A model generated the notes under the pieces. The model ran no database searches. It was not told where the DNA came from and was given only the letters and a program-made list of their open reading frames with translations. From Sulfurimonas sp. (GTDB lineage Bacteria > Campylobacterota > Campylobacteria > Campylobacterales > Sulfurimonadaceae), in assembly GCA_028044295.1 (NCBI GenBank), contig JAOFSE010000003.1, positions 1-64,000 on the forward strand: a stretch of 64,000 bases of DNA, written 5' to 3'. Shown here piece after piece: positions 27,073-36,735 of the stretch. Both the position numbers and the translations under genes were made by a program. Every line of letters starts with the position of its first letter. Within the stretch, counting starts at the first letter, position 1.

Positions 27073-29562
27073 TTATACCTTTTCAATTGAAGCTGTTGCA
27101 AAGCGGTATGAGCTAAACAGTGCTTCTGAATTTATTTTAGAATCAAATGTTGGTAGAAGTGCAATATCTCCACTAATTTTGTTATCACTAACTATATTAA
27201 CAACAATTTCACCACTTTGGCTCTTAACTTTTACGCTATCACCTTCATTAAAGTCTGACTTACTTAAGAACTCTTCACTCATATAAAGACCACCCGTCTC
27301 TTTTAAGTTAGTAGTTTTACTAGTAAATTCTGTGAATTGTCTTACTGGATTAGCAAGATAAATTAAAGTGCCTTCTAGTTTAGAATCATCAAAGTTTTCA
27401 ACTGATTCATTACCAGAAGTTGTAACTGAAACGTTTTCTAGTAAATAACCACGGTGTTCTGTACCGTCATTGTCATAATGATTTGGAAGGTTGTCAAATT
27501 TTTCACTTTTGAATCCAGCTTTAGTTGGTAATGACTCCGTATAGTTTATAGTCAACTTACTATTTAGTCCTAACTCATTTGCTAAATCATTTAAAGTATA
27601 TCCACCATAGCCGATTGCAGCGTTAGTCGGGTTAACTCTCTTATTTACAGAAGTTAAAGTTCCTTCTTGCTGATTAATTGCTGGCATATCTAAGTCACCA
27701 TCACCTAAAGCAGAAAGAGTAAAGTCACCTTTAGTGTTATAACCAACTGAGTATGAACCTTTTGCATCATCTAAGTCACAAATAAGTGAAACACCAAGTG
27801 AATTTGTAAGAGTTGGAATCATAGTGATTTCAAAAGCACTGTATTTTTCAATAAGTCCTAATAACCTAGCTAAATTTTTAGAGTTTGGATGAGTATAAAG
27901 GTCAGGACCAGCAATTAGTGCAAAAGTCTCTTTCTTTTTAAGGTTTTTCTCTAAAGATTCCATGAATTTAGAGTCAGCACCTAAAATATCAAGTAGTCTG
28001 TTTTCATCAATAACAACTTCTTTAGAAACTTTATTAGAAACTGTAGTAGTTTTTTCTTCTTCTACTTCTTCTTCTTCACCTGTTTCTTCATTCTTCTTCA
28101 TAACTTTTACAATCTCTGTTACTTTTTCTTTAACTATTTCTTCAACTGTAATAGTTTTTTCAGAGTGAAATGATGCTAAATAATCAGTAACATCAGATGG
28201 AAGCTTCTCTTTATCAGCAAATAAGTCAAGTACTAAATAAAGAGCTGCTTCTTCTTGAAGTGGAGCATGAGAAACTGTCATAATAGATTTTCCAAGACCT
28301 TCAATAATAGGATCTTTCACAGGGTGAAAATAAAGTCCTGCACCCTTACTAACAGTCATTGAATTGTTTAGCGCATATCTAGCATTTGGATTATCACTCT
28401 TAAGCGCAGTACCAACTGAAACAATAAAGTTAGAGTTGTGAGTAGCCTCTAAATCATGTCCATAAAGTTTCGTACCACTAATTTCACTATAATCATTCAA
28501 AAAAGTTTGAAAAGATTTAGCTTCAGAGTTTACAAGTTTAACACCAAGTTTTTCTTTTAAAGATTGAAGTATATAAGCTTCTTCATTTGTAATAGTAGAA
28601 GTAAACTCAATAGTATCAGCTTTCTTAAATGCTTCAACAGCATTTGCAAATGCAACCTCGTCTTTAGTAACACCAGCATTTTGATAATCATATCCATATC
28701 TACCAGCACCACAAAGTGAAACATAGTTCCATTCATTCATAACACGGTATATTTTATCATCATCATTATCAATACTTGTATGTTTAACATCATAAGTGAT
28801 TTGACAGCCAGCAGAACAGTGTCCACATGTAGCTGGAATTTGATTTAGTTCCCATGCATTAGACTCATACATAAAGTGAGTATCAACAAGTGCTCCAACA
28901 GGACATACTGATGCACATTCACCACATGAAGTACAGTCAAGCATCTCTTCACCACTTGTTAAGCCAATTACAGACTTATTAAGTTTATTCCACATAGCAT
29001 AAGCATCTTTAGGCATATTCTCTTTATACTCAGCATCTAATGCATCAGCACCACGAGCAACTGTTGTAAGAGAATTGTCACCAATCATATCTTTACAAGC
29101 TGTCACACATCTCTCACAAACAATACAAAGACCTGGATCGTAATGTAGGTGTCCCCAATCTTTTGCTTCCCTTGCTACATCTTTTACTGCATAACTTTGA
29201 GAATCAACTCCAAGTTCTAGAGTATAGTTTTGTAGTTCACATTCACCTGATTGATCACATACACCACATTGAAGAGGATGATTCACATCATAAACTTCCA
29301 TAATTGCACGGCGTTCCTGCTCAATGTTTTCAGTTGAAGTAGTTATGTTCATACCATCTTTACTTTTAGCATTACAAGCGTACACTTGTTTACCATCAGC
29401 TTCAACAAGACATATACGACAAGCAAGTGTAGGACTACATCTTGTTAAATAACATATCGCTGGAATAAATATGTCATTCGCACGAGCAGCATTTAAAACA
29501 AATTCACCCTCTTGTGTTTGTATCTCTTTACCATCTATATTAATTGTAATATTTTTACTCAT
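27073..29562 (-). CDS. nuoG: Complex I subunit NuoG, with extra [4Fe-4S] site and charged insert
   Basis: Large Fe-S subunit of the input module. Start ATG at 29562 (GAGAG five bases upstream) is preferred over the in-frame GTG at 29574; 829 residues. Counting from the GTG: [2Fe-2S] cysteines 41, 52, 55, 67; N5 His99 with Cys103, 106, 112; two complete [4Fe-4S] motifs CIVCERCVTAC (150-160) and CTSCGECASVCP (214-225), where most NuoG have one cluster; N7 cysteines 250, 253, 257, 288. The rest is a molybdopterin-oxidoreductase-like domain without cofactor residues. Residues about 473-525 form a Lys/Glu-rich insert. The N-terminus overlaps the preceding gene by eight bases. The C-terminal half is paralogous to that gene's product. 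Confidence 0.93.
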   Translation of the reverse strand: MSKNITINIDGKEIQTQEGEFVLNAARANDIFIPAICYLTRCSPTLACRICLVEADGKQVYACNAKSKDGMNITTSTENIEQERRAIMEVYDVNHPLQCGVCDQSGECELQNYTLELGVDSQSYAVKDVAREAKDWGHLHYDPGLCIVCERCVTACKDMIGDNSLTTVARGADALDAEYKENMPKDAYAMWNKLNKSVIGLTSGEEMLDCTSCGECASVCPVGALVDTHFMYESNAWELNQIPATCGHCSAGCQITYDVKHTSIDNDDDKIYRVMNEWNYVSLCGAGRYGYDYQNAGVTKDEVAFANAVEAFKKADTIEFTSTITNEEAYILQSLKEKLGVKLVNSEAKSFQTFLNDYSEISGTKLYGHDLEATHNSNFIVSVGTALKSDNPNARYALNNSMTVSKGAGLYFHPVKDPIIEGLGKSIMTVSHAPLQEEAALYLVLDLFADKEKLPSDVTDYLASFHSEKTITVEEIVKEKVTEIVKVMKKNEETGEEEEVEEEKTTTVSNKVSKEVVIDENRLLDILGADSKFMESLEKNLKKKETFALIAGPDLYTHPNSKNLARLLGLIEKYSAFEITMIPTLTNSLGVSLICDLDDAKGSYSVGYNTKGDFTLSALGDGDLDMPAINQQEGTLTSVNKRVNPTNAAIGYGGYTLNDLANELGLNSKLTINYTESLPTKAGFKSEKFDNLPNHYDNDGTEHRGYLLENVSVTTSGNESVENFDDSKLEGTLIYLANPVRQFTEFTSKTTNLKETGGLYMSEEFLSKSDFNEGDSVKVKSQSGEIVVNIVSDNKISGDIALLPTFDSKINSEALFSSYRFATASIEKV

Positions 29563-30370
29563 TGTTACTCTCACTATTTTGATTTATTTTGTTTATCTCA
29601 GATCTCTCAAACTTATATCTTCTAGTATCTACACTTATATCAAATGTAGGATTTAATGCGATAGTTCCTTTTAAGTCATTATCCACTTTAAATTCTCTAT
29701 TGATAGTTTGTCCATCAAATGAAATTGAAATAAAATCTCCATCAGAGATTTTTGCAGCTCTTGCAAATTGTGCAGAACCACGTAAACTGTTATCACTGTT
29801 GTCCAATGGATTTGAATGATAAATTACACATCCATTAAATTCAGGTAATTCTTCAATCTCTTCTAATTCACCAACAGTTTCACTTATTGACGATACACGT
29901 AAAGAAAATTCAGAGTTTCTTTCTATTAATGAACATAATTTCGCAATGTTTTCAGCTCTATTATGTGCTATAACGTCATCTCCAATAATAAGAGTTTTAC
30001 TCTTAGAATTAGTAAATGATTGAATCATCTCTATAAATTCTTCCTCACCTATATTACTTTCAGCTTCAAGGTATCCTAAATCTAAATCATTTAGAAATAC
30101 TCTCTCATCTTCAGATAAATCAGCATCTCTTAAAAGATAAAATGCAAGTAATGCAAGAACACCCTCTTCAGAACCTGGTTCATATTTCATGAACTGTGTA
30201 GCGATGTTTTTCATTGCTACATCTTCTATAGGGTGTGCATACACTATTTTTGCATTATTTTCTTTTGACGCAACTCTTAAAGTATTATACAAATCTGGAT
30301 TCGACGTAGCTATTCTTGTACCTAAGACAATAAACACATCTACATTTTTTGAATTCATCATTGCACCCAT
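29555..30370 (-). CDS. Complex I-associated protein in the NuoF position; paralogue of NuoG C-terminal half
   Basis: 271 residues, in the place of nuoF in the operon, as in Helicobacter (HP1265) and Campylobacter (Cj1574c). It has no NADH or FMN motif and no cysteine cluster. By eye it aligns with NuoG: residues 12-80 with NuoG 382-453 (FIVLGTRIATSNP against FIVSVGTALKSDNP), 124-170 with 550-597 (IAKLCSLIERNSEF against LARLLGLIEKYSAF), and 178-262 with 733-832 (GTIALNPTFD against GDIALLPTFD). It therefore looks like a shortened NuoG-type domain rather than NuoF. It probably docks on NuoG and helps accept electrons from a carrier other than NADH. Confidence 0.85.
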   Translation of the reverse strand: MGAMMNSKNVDVFIVLGTRIATSNPDLYNTLRVASKENNAKIVYAHPIEDVAMKNIATQFMKYEPGSEEGVLALLAFYLLRDADLSEDERVFLNDLDLGYLEAESNIGEEEFIEMIQSFTNSKSKTLIIGDDVIAHNRAENIAKLCSLIERNSEFSLRVSSISETVGELEEIEELPEFNGCVIYHSNPLDNSDNSLRGSAQFARAAKISDGDFISISFDGQTINREFKVDNDLKGTIALNPTFDISVDTRRYKFERSEINKINQNSESNNE

Positions 30371-30383
30371 CTACTTCAACTGC

Positions 30384-30605
30384 CTATTTTTTCACTACGA
30401 TAGTCCAGTCGACTTCGTTAAACTTTAATGAGTTCAGTAGTTCGTAACCACACTCTTTTACTAAGTCAGCTGATTGTTGAACAGATGTAAAATCACCTAT
30501 TTCAAACAAAAATATTGCAACTTCTCCAGCTTTATGAGAAGAAAGAAGTTCTTTCATTCTACCTTCAAAGCTATCCTTTAAATGTCTTAAATCATATCTT
30601 TTCAT
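30384..30605 (-). CDS. Complex I-associated small protein in the NuoE position
   Basis: 73 residues, between nuoD and the NuoF-position gene, matching in size and place HP1264 of Helicobacter and Cj1575c of Campylobacter. It lacks the four cysteines of NuoE's [2Fe-2S] site; the only Cys is in LVKECGYELL. Sequence is a mixed alpha/beta small domain (GEVAIFLFEIGDF). It starts where nuoD stops (one-base contact), so it is translated with it. Together with the neighbour it probably makes a different electron-input site, taking reduced flavodoxin or ferredoxin. Confidence 0.85.
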   Translation of the reverse strand: MKRYDLRHLKDSFEGRMKELLSSHKAGEVAIFLFEIGDFTSVQQSADLVKECGYELLNSLKFNEVDWTIVVKK

Positions 30606-31846
30606 TATCTATCTACCTCACCAAATACAATATTTGTAGTACCAATAATTGAAACAACATCTGGAATATAGTGACCAGGTAATAGGTCAGTTAAAATTCC
30701 TGTATGCCAAAAAGATGGAGCACGAAGCTTCAATCTATATGGATATGGTCCACCTTGAGAGTTAATGTAATAACCTAATTCACCTTTAGGTGACTCAGTA
30801 GCTACATATACTTCACCAACTGGTGGTCTCATACCTTGAGTTACAAGTACAAAATGCTGCATTAAAGAGTAGTTTTGAGTCATTATATCTAGCTTAGAAG
30901 CTGATATATATTTAGGTGAATGAGCCATTAACTCAGTTTGATTGTTCTTAACACACTCTTGATACATATCAATTGTTTGATAAAGAATCTTCGCAGACTC
31001 TCTCATCTCTTGCATATATACACGGTAACGAGCGAAGTTGTCACCTTTATCAGAATACGGAACTTCAAACTCTACTTCATCATATAATTCATATGGCTCT
31101 TCTTTACGAATATCCCATTTAACACCTGAAGCTCTAAGCATTGGACCAGTACAACCCCATGATAATGCCATTTCTGTAGAAATAGTACCAACCTCTTCCA
31201 TTCTCATTAACCAAATACGGTTAGTGTCAAGAAGATCTTCATAATCTTTAATGTTTTGTGGTAACTTGTCTAAGAAAGTACGAAGTTGAGTTATAAAGTT
31301 ATCTTGAATATCTAAAGGTACACCACCTATACGAATAGCTGCGTGTGTAAGTCTAGCTCCACAATAACCTTCAATAATATCCATAAGATATTCTCTTTCA
31401 CGGAATGCAAAAAGGAATACTGTCATTGCACCAATATCTAGTGCTGTAGTAGCTAACCAGAAAAGGTGAGACATAAGACGATTAATCTCTAAAAGCATCA
31501 TACGAATCACTTGAGCACGACGAGGAACATCTAAACCAATAAGTTTCTCAACTGCTAGTGCAAAACCGTAGTTATTTGACGATGAAGCGATATAATCCAT
31601 ACGGTCAGTAGTTGGCATGAATTCATTATAAATCATGTTTTCAGCCATTTTCTCCATACCACGGTGAAGATATCCAACATCTGGATGAGCTTTTGTAATC
31701 TCTTCTTGTTGAAGATGAAGCATTAAACGTAACTGTCCATGAGCAGAAGGATGCTGAGGACCGAAGTTAAGAATCATTTCATTATCTTCTCTATCAAAAG
31801 TGATATTCTCGAAAAATGGTGTTAATCTATTTTTTACTTGTGCCAT
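30605..31846 (-). CDS. nuoD: Complex I subunit NuoD
   Basis: 49 kDa subunit, 413 residues, lining the quinone cavity. Motifs: [16 protein letters not shown] with the quinone-head His, [13 protein letters not shown], and [15 protein letters not shown]. Separate from nuoC here, unlike the fused NuoCD of E. coli. Confidence 0.97.
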   Translation of the reverse strand: MAQVKNRLTPFFENITFDREDNEMILNFGPQHPSAHGQLRLMLHLQQEEITKAHPDVGYLHRGMEKMAENMIYNEFMPTTDRMDYIASSSNNYGFALAVEKLIGLDVPRRAQVIRMMLLEINRLMSHLFWLATTALDIGAMTVFLFAFREREYLMDIIEGYCGARLTHAAIRIGGVPLDIQDNFITQLRTFLDKLPQNIKDYEDLLDTNRIWLMRMEEVGTISTEMALSWGCTGPMLRASGVKWDIRKEEPYELYDEVEFEVPYSDKGDNFARYRVYMQEMRESAKILYQTIDMYQECVKNNQTELMAHSPKYISASKLDIMTQNYSLMQHFVLVTQGMRPPVGEVYVATESPKGELGYYINSQGGPYPYRLKLRAPSFWHTGILTDLLPGHYIPDVVSIIGTTNIVFGEVDR

Positions 31847-31854
31847 ATTTCACC

Positions 31855-32661
31855 TTACCTTTGAGGGTCGTCTACAACGACCGAGTCTTTTTTATCGAAT
31901 TTTTTAATCATGAACACACCGCCATCTTCTTGGTAAGTTTGTTCAACTTTTTCCATATCATCAGTAATTTTAGTACCTTTTGGAACTTCATAACCTAGAC
32001 GAGCAAATCTCTCAGAATCATATCTATCAACTTTAGCAGTATCACGAATTTCTGGTCCAATTACATCTCTAGCTTCTTTTCCATAAATTTTATCTACTTC
32101 ATACCAAGCAGCGAACTCATCGCCTTCTAGTGGGTAAGTTTTAAGCAGTGGGAAACCTTGCCAGTCATAAGGCATAAGAATTCTTTTCATAAAAGGATGA
32201 CCATTTGCTTCGATGCCAAACATATCAAACATCTCACGCTCAGACCAATCAGCAGAACGGAAAAGTTTTTCAACAGAATTTACAGCTTCACCATTTTCAA
32301 TAAACATTTTTACACGGATACGCTTACGCTTATTCATGCTTAACATTTGATAGAAAATTTCAAACTTATTTTCTTTAGCTATCCAATCTATTGCACTCAT
32401 CTCTGAAAGTTGAGTATATTCAAGTTCATTTTTCATAAGTTCTAAAACGCCGAAGTTATCTTTAGCATTAATAAAAACTACCATTTGCTCAACTTGAATG
32501 TAAGCATCACTAACGTCAAATTTTGCTTTAATTGCTGCTAAATCTGCTGCGAATACTTCATCGCTCTCTACTGGACTTTTAGGAACCTGAGGAGAAACAT
32601 AAAATCTATCTGTATAATAAGACTTTGCTTGTACATCATCTTTAGGTGTATAGGCTCTCAT
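31855..32661 (-). CDS. nuoC: Complex I subunit NuoC
   Basis: 30 kDa subunit, 268 residues. The conserved block [23 protein letters not shown] carries the Glu-Arg/Asp-Met-Phe-Gly-Ile signature, followed by the [12 protein letters not shown] region. The first 60 residues and the last 70 are longer than in many NuoC. It shares one base with nuoB. Confidence 0.95.
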   Translation of the reverse strand: MRAYTPKDDVQAKSYYTDRFYVSPQVPKSPVESDEVFAADLAAIKAKFDVSDAYIQVEQMVVFINAKDNFGVLELMKNELEYTQLSEMSAIDWIAKENKFEIFYQMLSMNKRKRIRVKMFIENGEAVNSVEKLFRSADWSEREMFDMFGIEANGHPFMKRILMPYDWQGFPLLKTYPLEGDEFAAWYEVDKIYGKEARDVIGPEIRDTAKVDRYDSERFARLGYEVPKGTKITDDMEKVEQTYQEDGGVFMIKKFDKKDSVVVDDPQR

Positions 32662-33170
32662 TACATTAACCTTTTTGCTTTTTGAGCTTTAGAAGCATGG
32701 TTCGCACGAATTTTCTTTTGTAAAAGCATAACACCGTACTGAAGTGTTTCAGGACGAGGCGCACAACCTGGAAGGTATAAATCAACAGGAATAATTCTGT
32801 CACAACCTTGAACAGTTGAGTAAGTGTTAAACATACCACCTGTATTTGCACATGATCCCATTGAAATAACCCATCTAGGCTCAGTCATTTGATCATATAA
32901 ACGCTTAATAAATTCAGCATGCTTTTTCGTAAGTGTTCCAGCAACTATCATAACGTCTGCTTGACGTGGAGATGCTCTAAATATCGTACCAAAACGGTCA
33001 AAATCATATCTTGAAGCACCAGATGCCATCATCTCAATACCACAACACGCAAGACCATAAGTCAATGCCCAAATAGAGTTTGAACGACCCCAGTTTACTA
33101 TTTTATCTATACTTGTAAGAGCTACCGGTAAGCCCCCATCTTTTGTATAATTTACCTTATGCTGTGCCAT
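32661..33170 (-). CDS. nuoB: Complex I subunit NuoB
   Basis: PSST subunit with the terminal cluster N2, 169 residues. The adjacent Cys-Cys in [11 protein letters not shown], Cys in [10 protein letters not shown] and Cys in [10 protein letters not shown] are the N2 ligands. Overlaps nuoA by 19 bases. Confidence 0.97.
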   Translation of the reverse strand: MAQHKVNYTKDGGLPVALTSIDKIVNWGRSNSIWALTYGLACCGIEMMASGASRYDFDRFGTIFRASPRQADVMIVAGTLTKKHAEFIKRLYDQMTEPRWVISMGSCANTGGMFNTYSTVQGCDRIIPVDLYLPGCAPRPETLQYGVMLLQKKIRANHASKAQKAKRLM

Positions 33171-33541
33171 TCAAGCGCTCCTTTTTTCCATGCATATACG
33201 AAACCAATTGTTAATAATAAAATGAACATTAACATCTCAGCAAAACCAAACCAGCCCAGTAGTTTAAAGTCTACAGCCCATGGAAACATAAAAACTATTT
33301 CTACATCAAATAGTAAAAACAGAAGTGCGAATAAATAGAACTGTGGAGAGATTCTGTTGGGTTGTTTAGTAATCTCAGGACCACACTCATAAACAGATAA
33401 TTTAATTTTTTCACTATCTTTCGCTGCTAATGCACGACTCGCTAATCTAGCGATAATTGTTGTTGCTGTGAATGCACCAAATGTTAAAACAAAAAGTACA
33501 AATACACCAAAATACGGATTTGCAGTTGCTATATGCTCCAT
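33152..33541 (-). CDS. nuoA: Complex I subunit NuoA
   Basis: Three-helix membrane subunit, 129 residues, with the conserved loop [10 protein letters not shown] and helix [16 protein letters not shown]. First gene of the operon nuoABCD-E'-F'-GHIJKLMN; all 14 genes are packed with gaps of 13 bases or less, so a single transcript is likely. Confidence 0.96.
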   Translation of the reverse strand: MEHIATANPYFGVFVLFVLTFGAFTATTIIARLASRALAAKDSEKIKLSVYECGPEITKQPNRISPQFYLFALLFLLFDVEIVFMFPWAVDFKLLGWFGFAEMLMFILLLTIGFVYAWKKGALEWHSIR

Positions 33542-33600
33542 ATAACCTACCTTTAAATTATTATTGTTTTTGTATTTATTTACAAAAAACAGTTAGGGGG

Positions 33601-33606
33601 ATTGTA
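33601..33606 (-). promoter_or_regulatory. Candidate -10 box of the nuo operon
   Basis: Minus strand TTTAGTTACAAT with TACAAT at these bases, about 60 bases before the nuoA start. Weaker than the TATAAT boxes elsewhere in the window, but the only good candidate between the hairpin at 33664-33687 and nuoA. AAAGG precedes the nuoA ATG. Confidence 0.35.
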
Positions 33607-33663
33607 ACTAAAAGAGTATTAAAGAAAAGTTTATAGTGTAAATTGAGTTGAGTAATGTTACAA

Positions 33664-33687
33664 AACACCACATTTAAATGTGATGTT
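33664..33687. terminator. Terminator-like hairpin after the AAA+ gene, before nuo
   Basis: Inverted repeat AACACCACATTT / AAATGTGATGTT, 12 pairs with one G-T, no spacer; the centre is a 14-base perfect palindrome CACATTTAAATGTG. On the minus strand it is followed by TTTTGT. The AAA+ gene stops at 33719 on the minus strand, 32 bases before the hairpin, so it fits as that gene's intrinsic terminator. Confidence 0.6.
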
Positions 33688-33718
33688 AAAGTATGTTTAT
33701 AAGTACAGTTTATATAGA

Positions 33719-35455
33719 TTATTTGTTGAGAAAACCCATTGATTTTTCACTATCAAAATTTGCATCTTTTTCTCTTCTTATTTCTTTAGAAAAATCATCG
33801 ATACTAAAGACAGGGCTTTCTTGAACAGCAACTTTATAAGCAGTATTTTTAATTATCAAGCTAATTTGTCCACCAGTCAATGAGTAATTAGCAAGTTCTT
33901 TTATATCAAATTTTTTGTCATAAGGTGCATCTTTTGGTAGCATTATTTCCCATAATTTAATTCTCTGTTCAAATTCTGGTTTTTTAAACTCTATCTTGTA
34001 ATTAAACCTTCTAGAAAATGCTTTGTCTATATTTTCTAATAAATTTGTTGTTGCTATCAACATACCTCTAAAGTTTTCAATCTGCTCTAAAAATATATTT
34101 TGCATCTGGTTATGCATTTGATCAGCACCAGTAACTGTACCACTAGAACGAGCACCTAAAAACTGGTCAGCTTCATTCAAAAGTAATATCGGTTCACTCT
34201 TAGTTTTATCACATAAATCATAAAATGTATCAAATATCTTACGAACATTCTTTTCACTCTCACCTACATACATAGATAAAATTTTTGAACAATCAAATGA
34301 TAGAACTTGACGTTTAAGAGATTTTGCAAGAGAATGCGCTGTCATAGTTTTACCAGTACCAGCATGTCCATAAAAGATAATTCTTGCATCAATACCACTC
34401 TTTTTATCTTTTACACCCCATTCTATTAGTCTACCAACAACTTCTTTATCTACTTGTCTCATAAGGTTGTTTAGTGTCTCTTTTGTCTCCGTTGCTAAAA
34501 CAACATCATCAAGTGAAGTGTCTGGCTCTATAAGTTCAAAAATATCTTGTTCATCTATGAGTGCATTAAGTTTAAGACGGCGAACTTTTTTATTTTTTTG
34601 AGGGTGGATAATACTTTGAAGCACATCATCAACTATATAAAAAGCACGAGAGATGCCTCCAAAAGGATTTAGCATCTCTTCATAGTCAATAATTCCTTCA
34701 TTTATAAGGTTAGAGCCATCTTCAAGCAGTGAACGATTTTTGATACGCTCATACTCATCAAGTGAAATCAATTCAATCAGTGCATTCATCTCACGAAGTG
34801 ATGCATCTGTAGCACTGTACTCTTCACGTAAAAGAGCTATAAAAATAACCTGCTCTTTAGTATCCATCTTCTTTTGTTTAAAGAACTTATCTAGAACTAA
34901 CTTCTCAGAAGTTTGTTCTACTCTTTCTTGTATTCTTTTTTCTAAAAGTTGAAGTTTATGCTGGGTTCTATCAATACCTAAAGAGTGTTCATGTACATTT
35001 TGTCTTATACTACTCATCTTCTGATAGAGCTCAATTCTAAAAAATTGATCTTGAAGATATTCCAAGTGGTCAGAGTATGGTTTAATATCTGGTAAATCAC
35101 TCTCGAGTGTACCATCTTGGAGAAGTTTTAGCATTGATGGAGATAAACCTACAGAAGAGTTTAATAGCTCTAATGGAGTAACTTCAGATATTTTTATAGG
35201 GGTAAAACTCTGTTGATGAAGCCAACCTAACTCTAAAAGTATCTTAACTTCTTTTAGATGTTTAACACTCTCATACTTTTCTTCACCATATATGTCTGAA
35301 AGTATCTCAAGAATTAAGACATCATCATCACCTTGCATATACCTTTTTGCTAAAGATTGTAAAATCATCGCTTCTGGTTTACGACATTTTAGTTGCTTAT
35401 AAACCTTAGCATCTTCAACATTTTCAACCTCTAAAAAATCTATTAATATGTCCAC
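33719..35455 (-). CDS. AAA+ ATPase with long N-terminal domain
   Basis: 578 residues. The C-terminal third is a AAA module: Walker A GHAGTGKT near 360, Walker B region EPILLLNEADQFLGA with Asn in place of the usual first Asp, sensor 1 (IATTNLLENID) and an arginine-finger segment SRRFNYKIEF. The first 330 residues are helical with a coiled coil around 155-190 and have no motif I know. The Asn variant of Walker B recurs in a bacterial branch of AAA proteins of unknown function, so the enzyme may still hydrolyse ATP. A remodelling role is likely; the target is unknown. Separated by nine bases from the FadL gene behind it. Confidence 0.82.
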   Translation of the reverse strand: MDILIDFLEVENVEDAKVYKQLKCRKPEAMILQSLAKRYMQGDDDVLILEILSDIYGEEKYESVKHLKEVKILLELGWLHQQSFTPIKISEVTPLELLNSSVGLSPSMLKLLQDGTLESDLPDIKPYSDHLEYLQDQFFRIELYQKMSSIRQNVHEHSLGIDRTQHKLQLLEKRIQERVEQTSEKLVLDKFFKQKKMDTKEQVIFIALLREEYSATDASLREMNALIELISLDEYERIKNRSLLEDGSNLINEGIIDYEEMLNPFGGISRAFYIVDDVLQSIIHPQKNKKVRRLKLNALIDEQDIFELIEPDTSLDDVVLATETKETLNNLMRQVDKEVVGRLIEWGVKDKKSGIDARIIFYGHAGTGKTMTAHSLAKSLKRQVLSFDCSKILSMYVGESEKNVRKIFDTFYDLCDKTKSEPILLLNEADQFLGARSSGTVTGADQMHNQMQNIFLEQIENFRGMLIATTNLLENIDKAFSRRFNYKIEFKKPEFEQRIKLWEIMLPKDAPYDKKFDIKELANYSLTGGQISLIIKNTAYKVAVQESPVFSIDDFSKEIRREKDANFDSEKSMGFLNK

Positions 35456-35463
35456 TTATATCC

Positions 35464-36720
35464 TTAAAATATATATTGAAAACCAACAGATACAAGTAAA
35501 GCACTTGTTTCTGAAAACTTACCATTTAAATTAACATTGTTTACTTCTCTGCTTTTTCTAGGCGCGTAAAGAGTAGAAAGACCAAGATTTAACTTTTCAG
35601 TCACTTGTTGTCTAACACCAAATGAGTATGCTATAAGATCAGAGTCTGGAAGGTCAAAACTAAGCGACGCATTAGGAATCGGTGTCTCATCATAAGCTAT
35701 ACCACACATTAAAGTTGTTTTACCAAGTTTTTGTGTAATACCTAAACGGTAAGTACTTACATCTTTCCAATTTCTAGCCTTTGGTTCATCAAATGCTGCT
35801 GTTAAGATTAGATTTCCCAATGCCCCACTGTAGTTAAAGTCTAACTCTTTATATTCAGACCAAAATGTTCTATCATAAACAAACTCCACTGTTGTTTCAG
35901 TAGCAAATGTATATGCAGCTGCTACATGTAGTGAAGCTGGTAGTAGACTATCTACACTAGCACCACCTTCATAATCAGGACCAACTACAGATGTTAATTT
36001 TGCATGTCCTTCTAGAGTCATATCTACTTTTGAGCGGTATGTTAATCCAAGCTCTAATTCTGGTGTTGGCTTATATGCAAGTGCTATGTTATAACCAAAG
36101 TCTAGAGAATCACCCTCTAAATCACGACTAACTACGCTAGTTGGAGGAGGAGCTCCAGCTCCTATAACTATTGGTCCATTACTTTTTACAAGACCATCAG
36201 AGTAAATAACTCTAGCCCCAACTGCAACACCCAAGTTATCAGCCAATTTAAAAGCTACTGATGGATTAAACTCAATAATTTTCAGTGTAAATTCTTCTGA
36301 GAAAGTAGCCCCTGGTTGATCTGACCATCTTTTAGTTAAACCGCCAGGAGAAACTATACTAAGACCTATACGGTATCCACCCATATCAGCGGAAGTATAG
36401 TGAAGAGTTGGAATAAAAAAGTTTTCTTTATCAGCTTCAAGGTCATGACCAGTTGTAACAATTGAGTTAGTACCATCAGTATTAGTATATGTACCACGAT
36501 AGTTAGTATCACTCAAACCAATATATGTTAAGTCATTTTCAGTAACATGTTTATCAGCCATAAAAACCATGTTTGCAGGGTTGTAGTAAGACGTATCAGC
36601 ACCACTTGCGTGAGCAACATTCGCTGAAAGTAACCCAACAGCATTTAATGATACTTCAGGTAGTTTGTAACCACCTGCCATTAAAATAGAACTCAACAAT
36701 AATAGTAGAACCTTATACAT
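35464..36720 (-). CDS. FadL/TodX-type outer membrane transport protein
   Basis: 418 residues with a signal peptide (about 1-15, cleaved near MAGG). Has the OMPP1/FadL features: the N-terminal hatch with NPANM (SGADTSYYNPANMVFMADK), then a barrel ending in Phe (GFQYIF). In this family the barrel moves hydrophobic molecules such as fatty acids or aromatic hydrocarbons across the outer membrane. No fatty-acid genes lie nearby, so the substrate is open. One TACATGTA copy at 35933-35940 encodes Leu-His-Val. Confidence 0.86.
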   Translation of the reverse strand: MYKVLLLLLSSILMAGGYKLPEVSLNAVGLLSANVAHASGADTSYYNPANMVFMADKHVTENDLTYIGLSDTNYRGTYTNTDGTNSIVTTGHDLEADKENFFIPTLHYTSADMGGYRIGLSIVSPGGLTKRWSDQPGATFSEEFTLKIIEFNPSVAFKLADNLGVAVGARVIYSDGLVKSNGPIVIGAGAPPPTSVVSRDLEGDSLDFGYNIALAYKPTPELELGLTYRSKVDMTLEGHAKLTSVVGPDYEGGASVDSLLPASLHVAAAYTFATETTVEFVYDRTFWSEYKELDFNYSGALGNLILTAAFDEPKARNWKDVSTYRLGITQKLGKTTLMCGIAYDETPIPNASLSFDLPDSDLIAYSFGVRQQVTEKLNLGLSTLYAPRKSREVNNVNLNGKFSETSALLVSVGFQYIF

Positions 36721-36735
36721 ATATATCCTTTTTAC

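Noticed and set aside
29555..30605. Calling the two genes nuoF and nuoE
   Set aside because: Neither has NADH, FMN or [2Fe-2S] residues; naming them by operon position would mislead.
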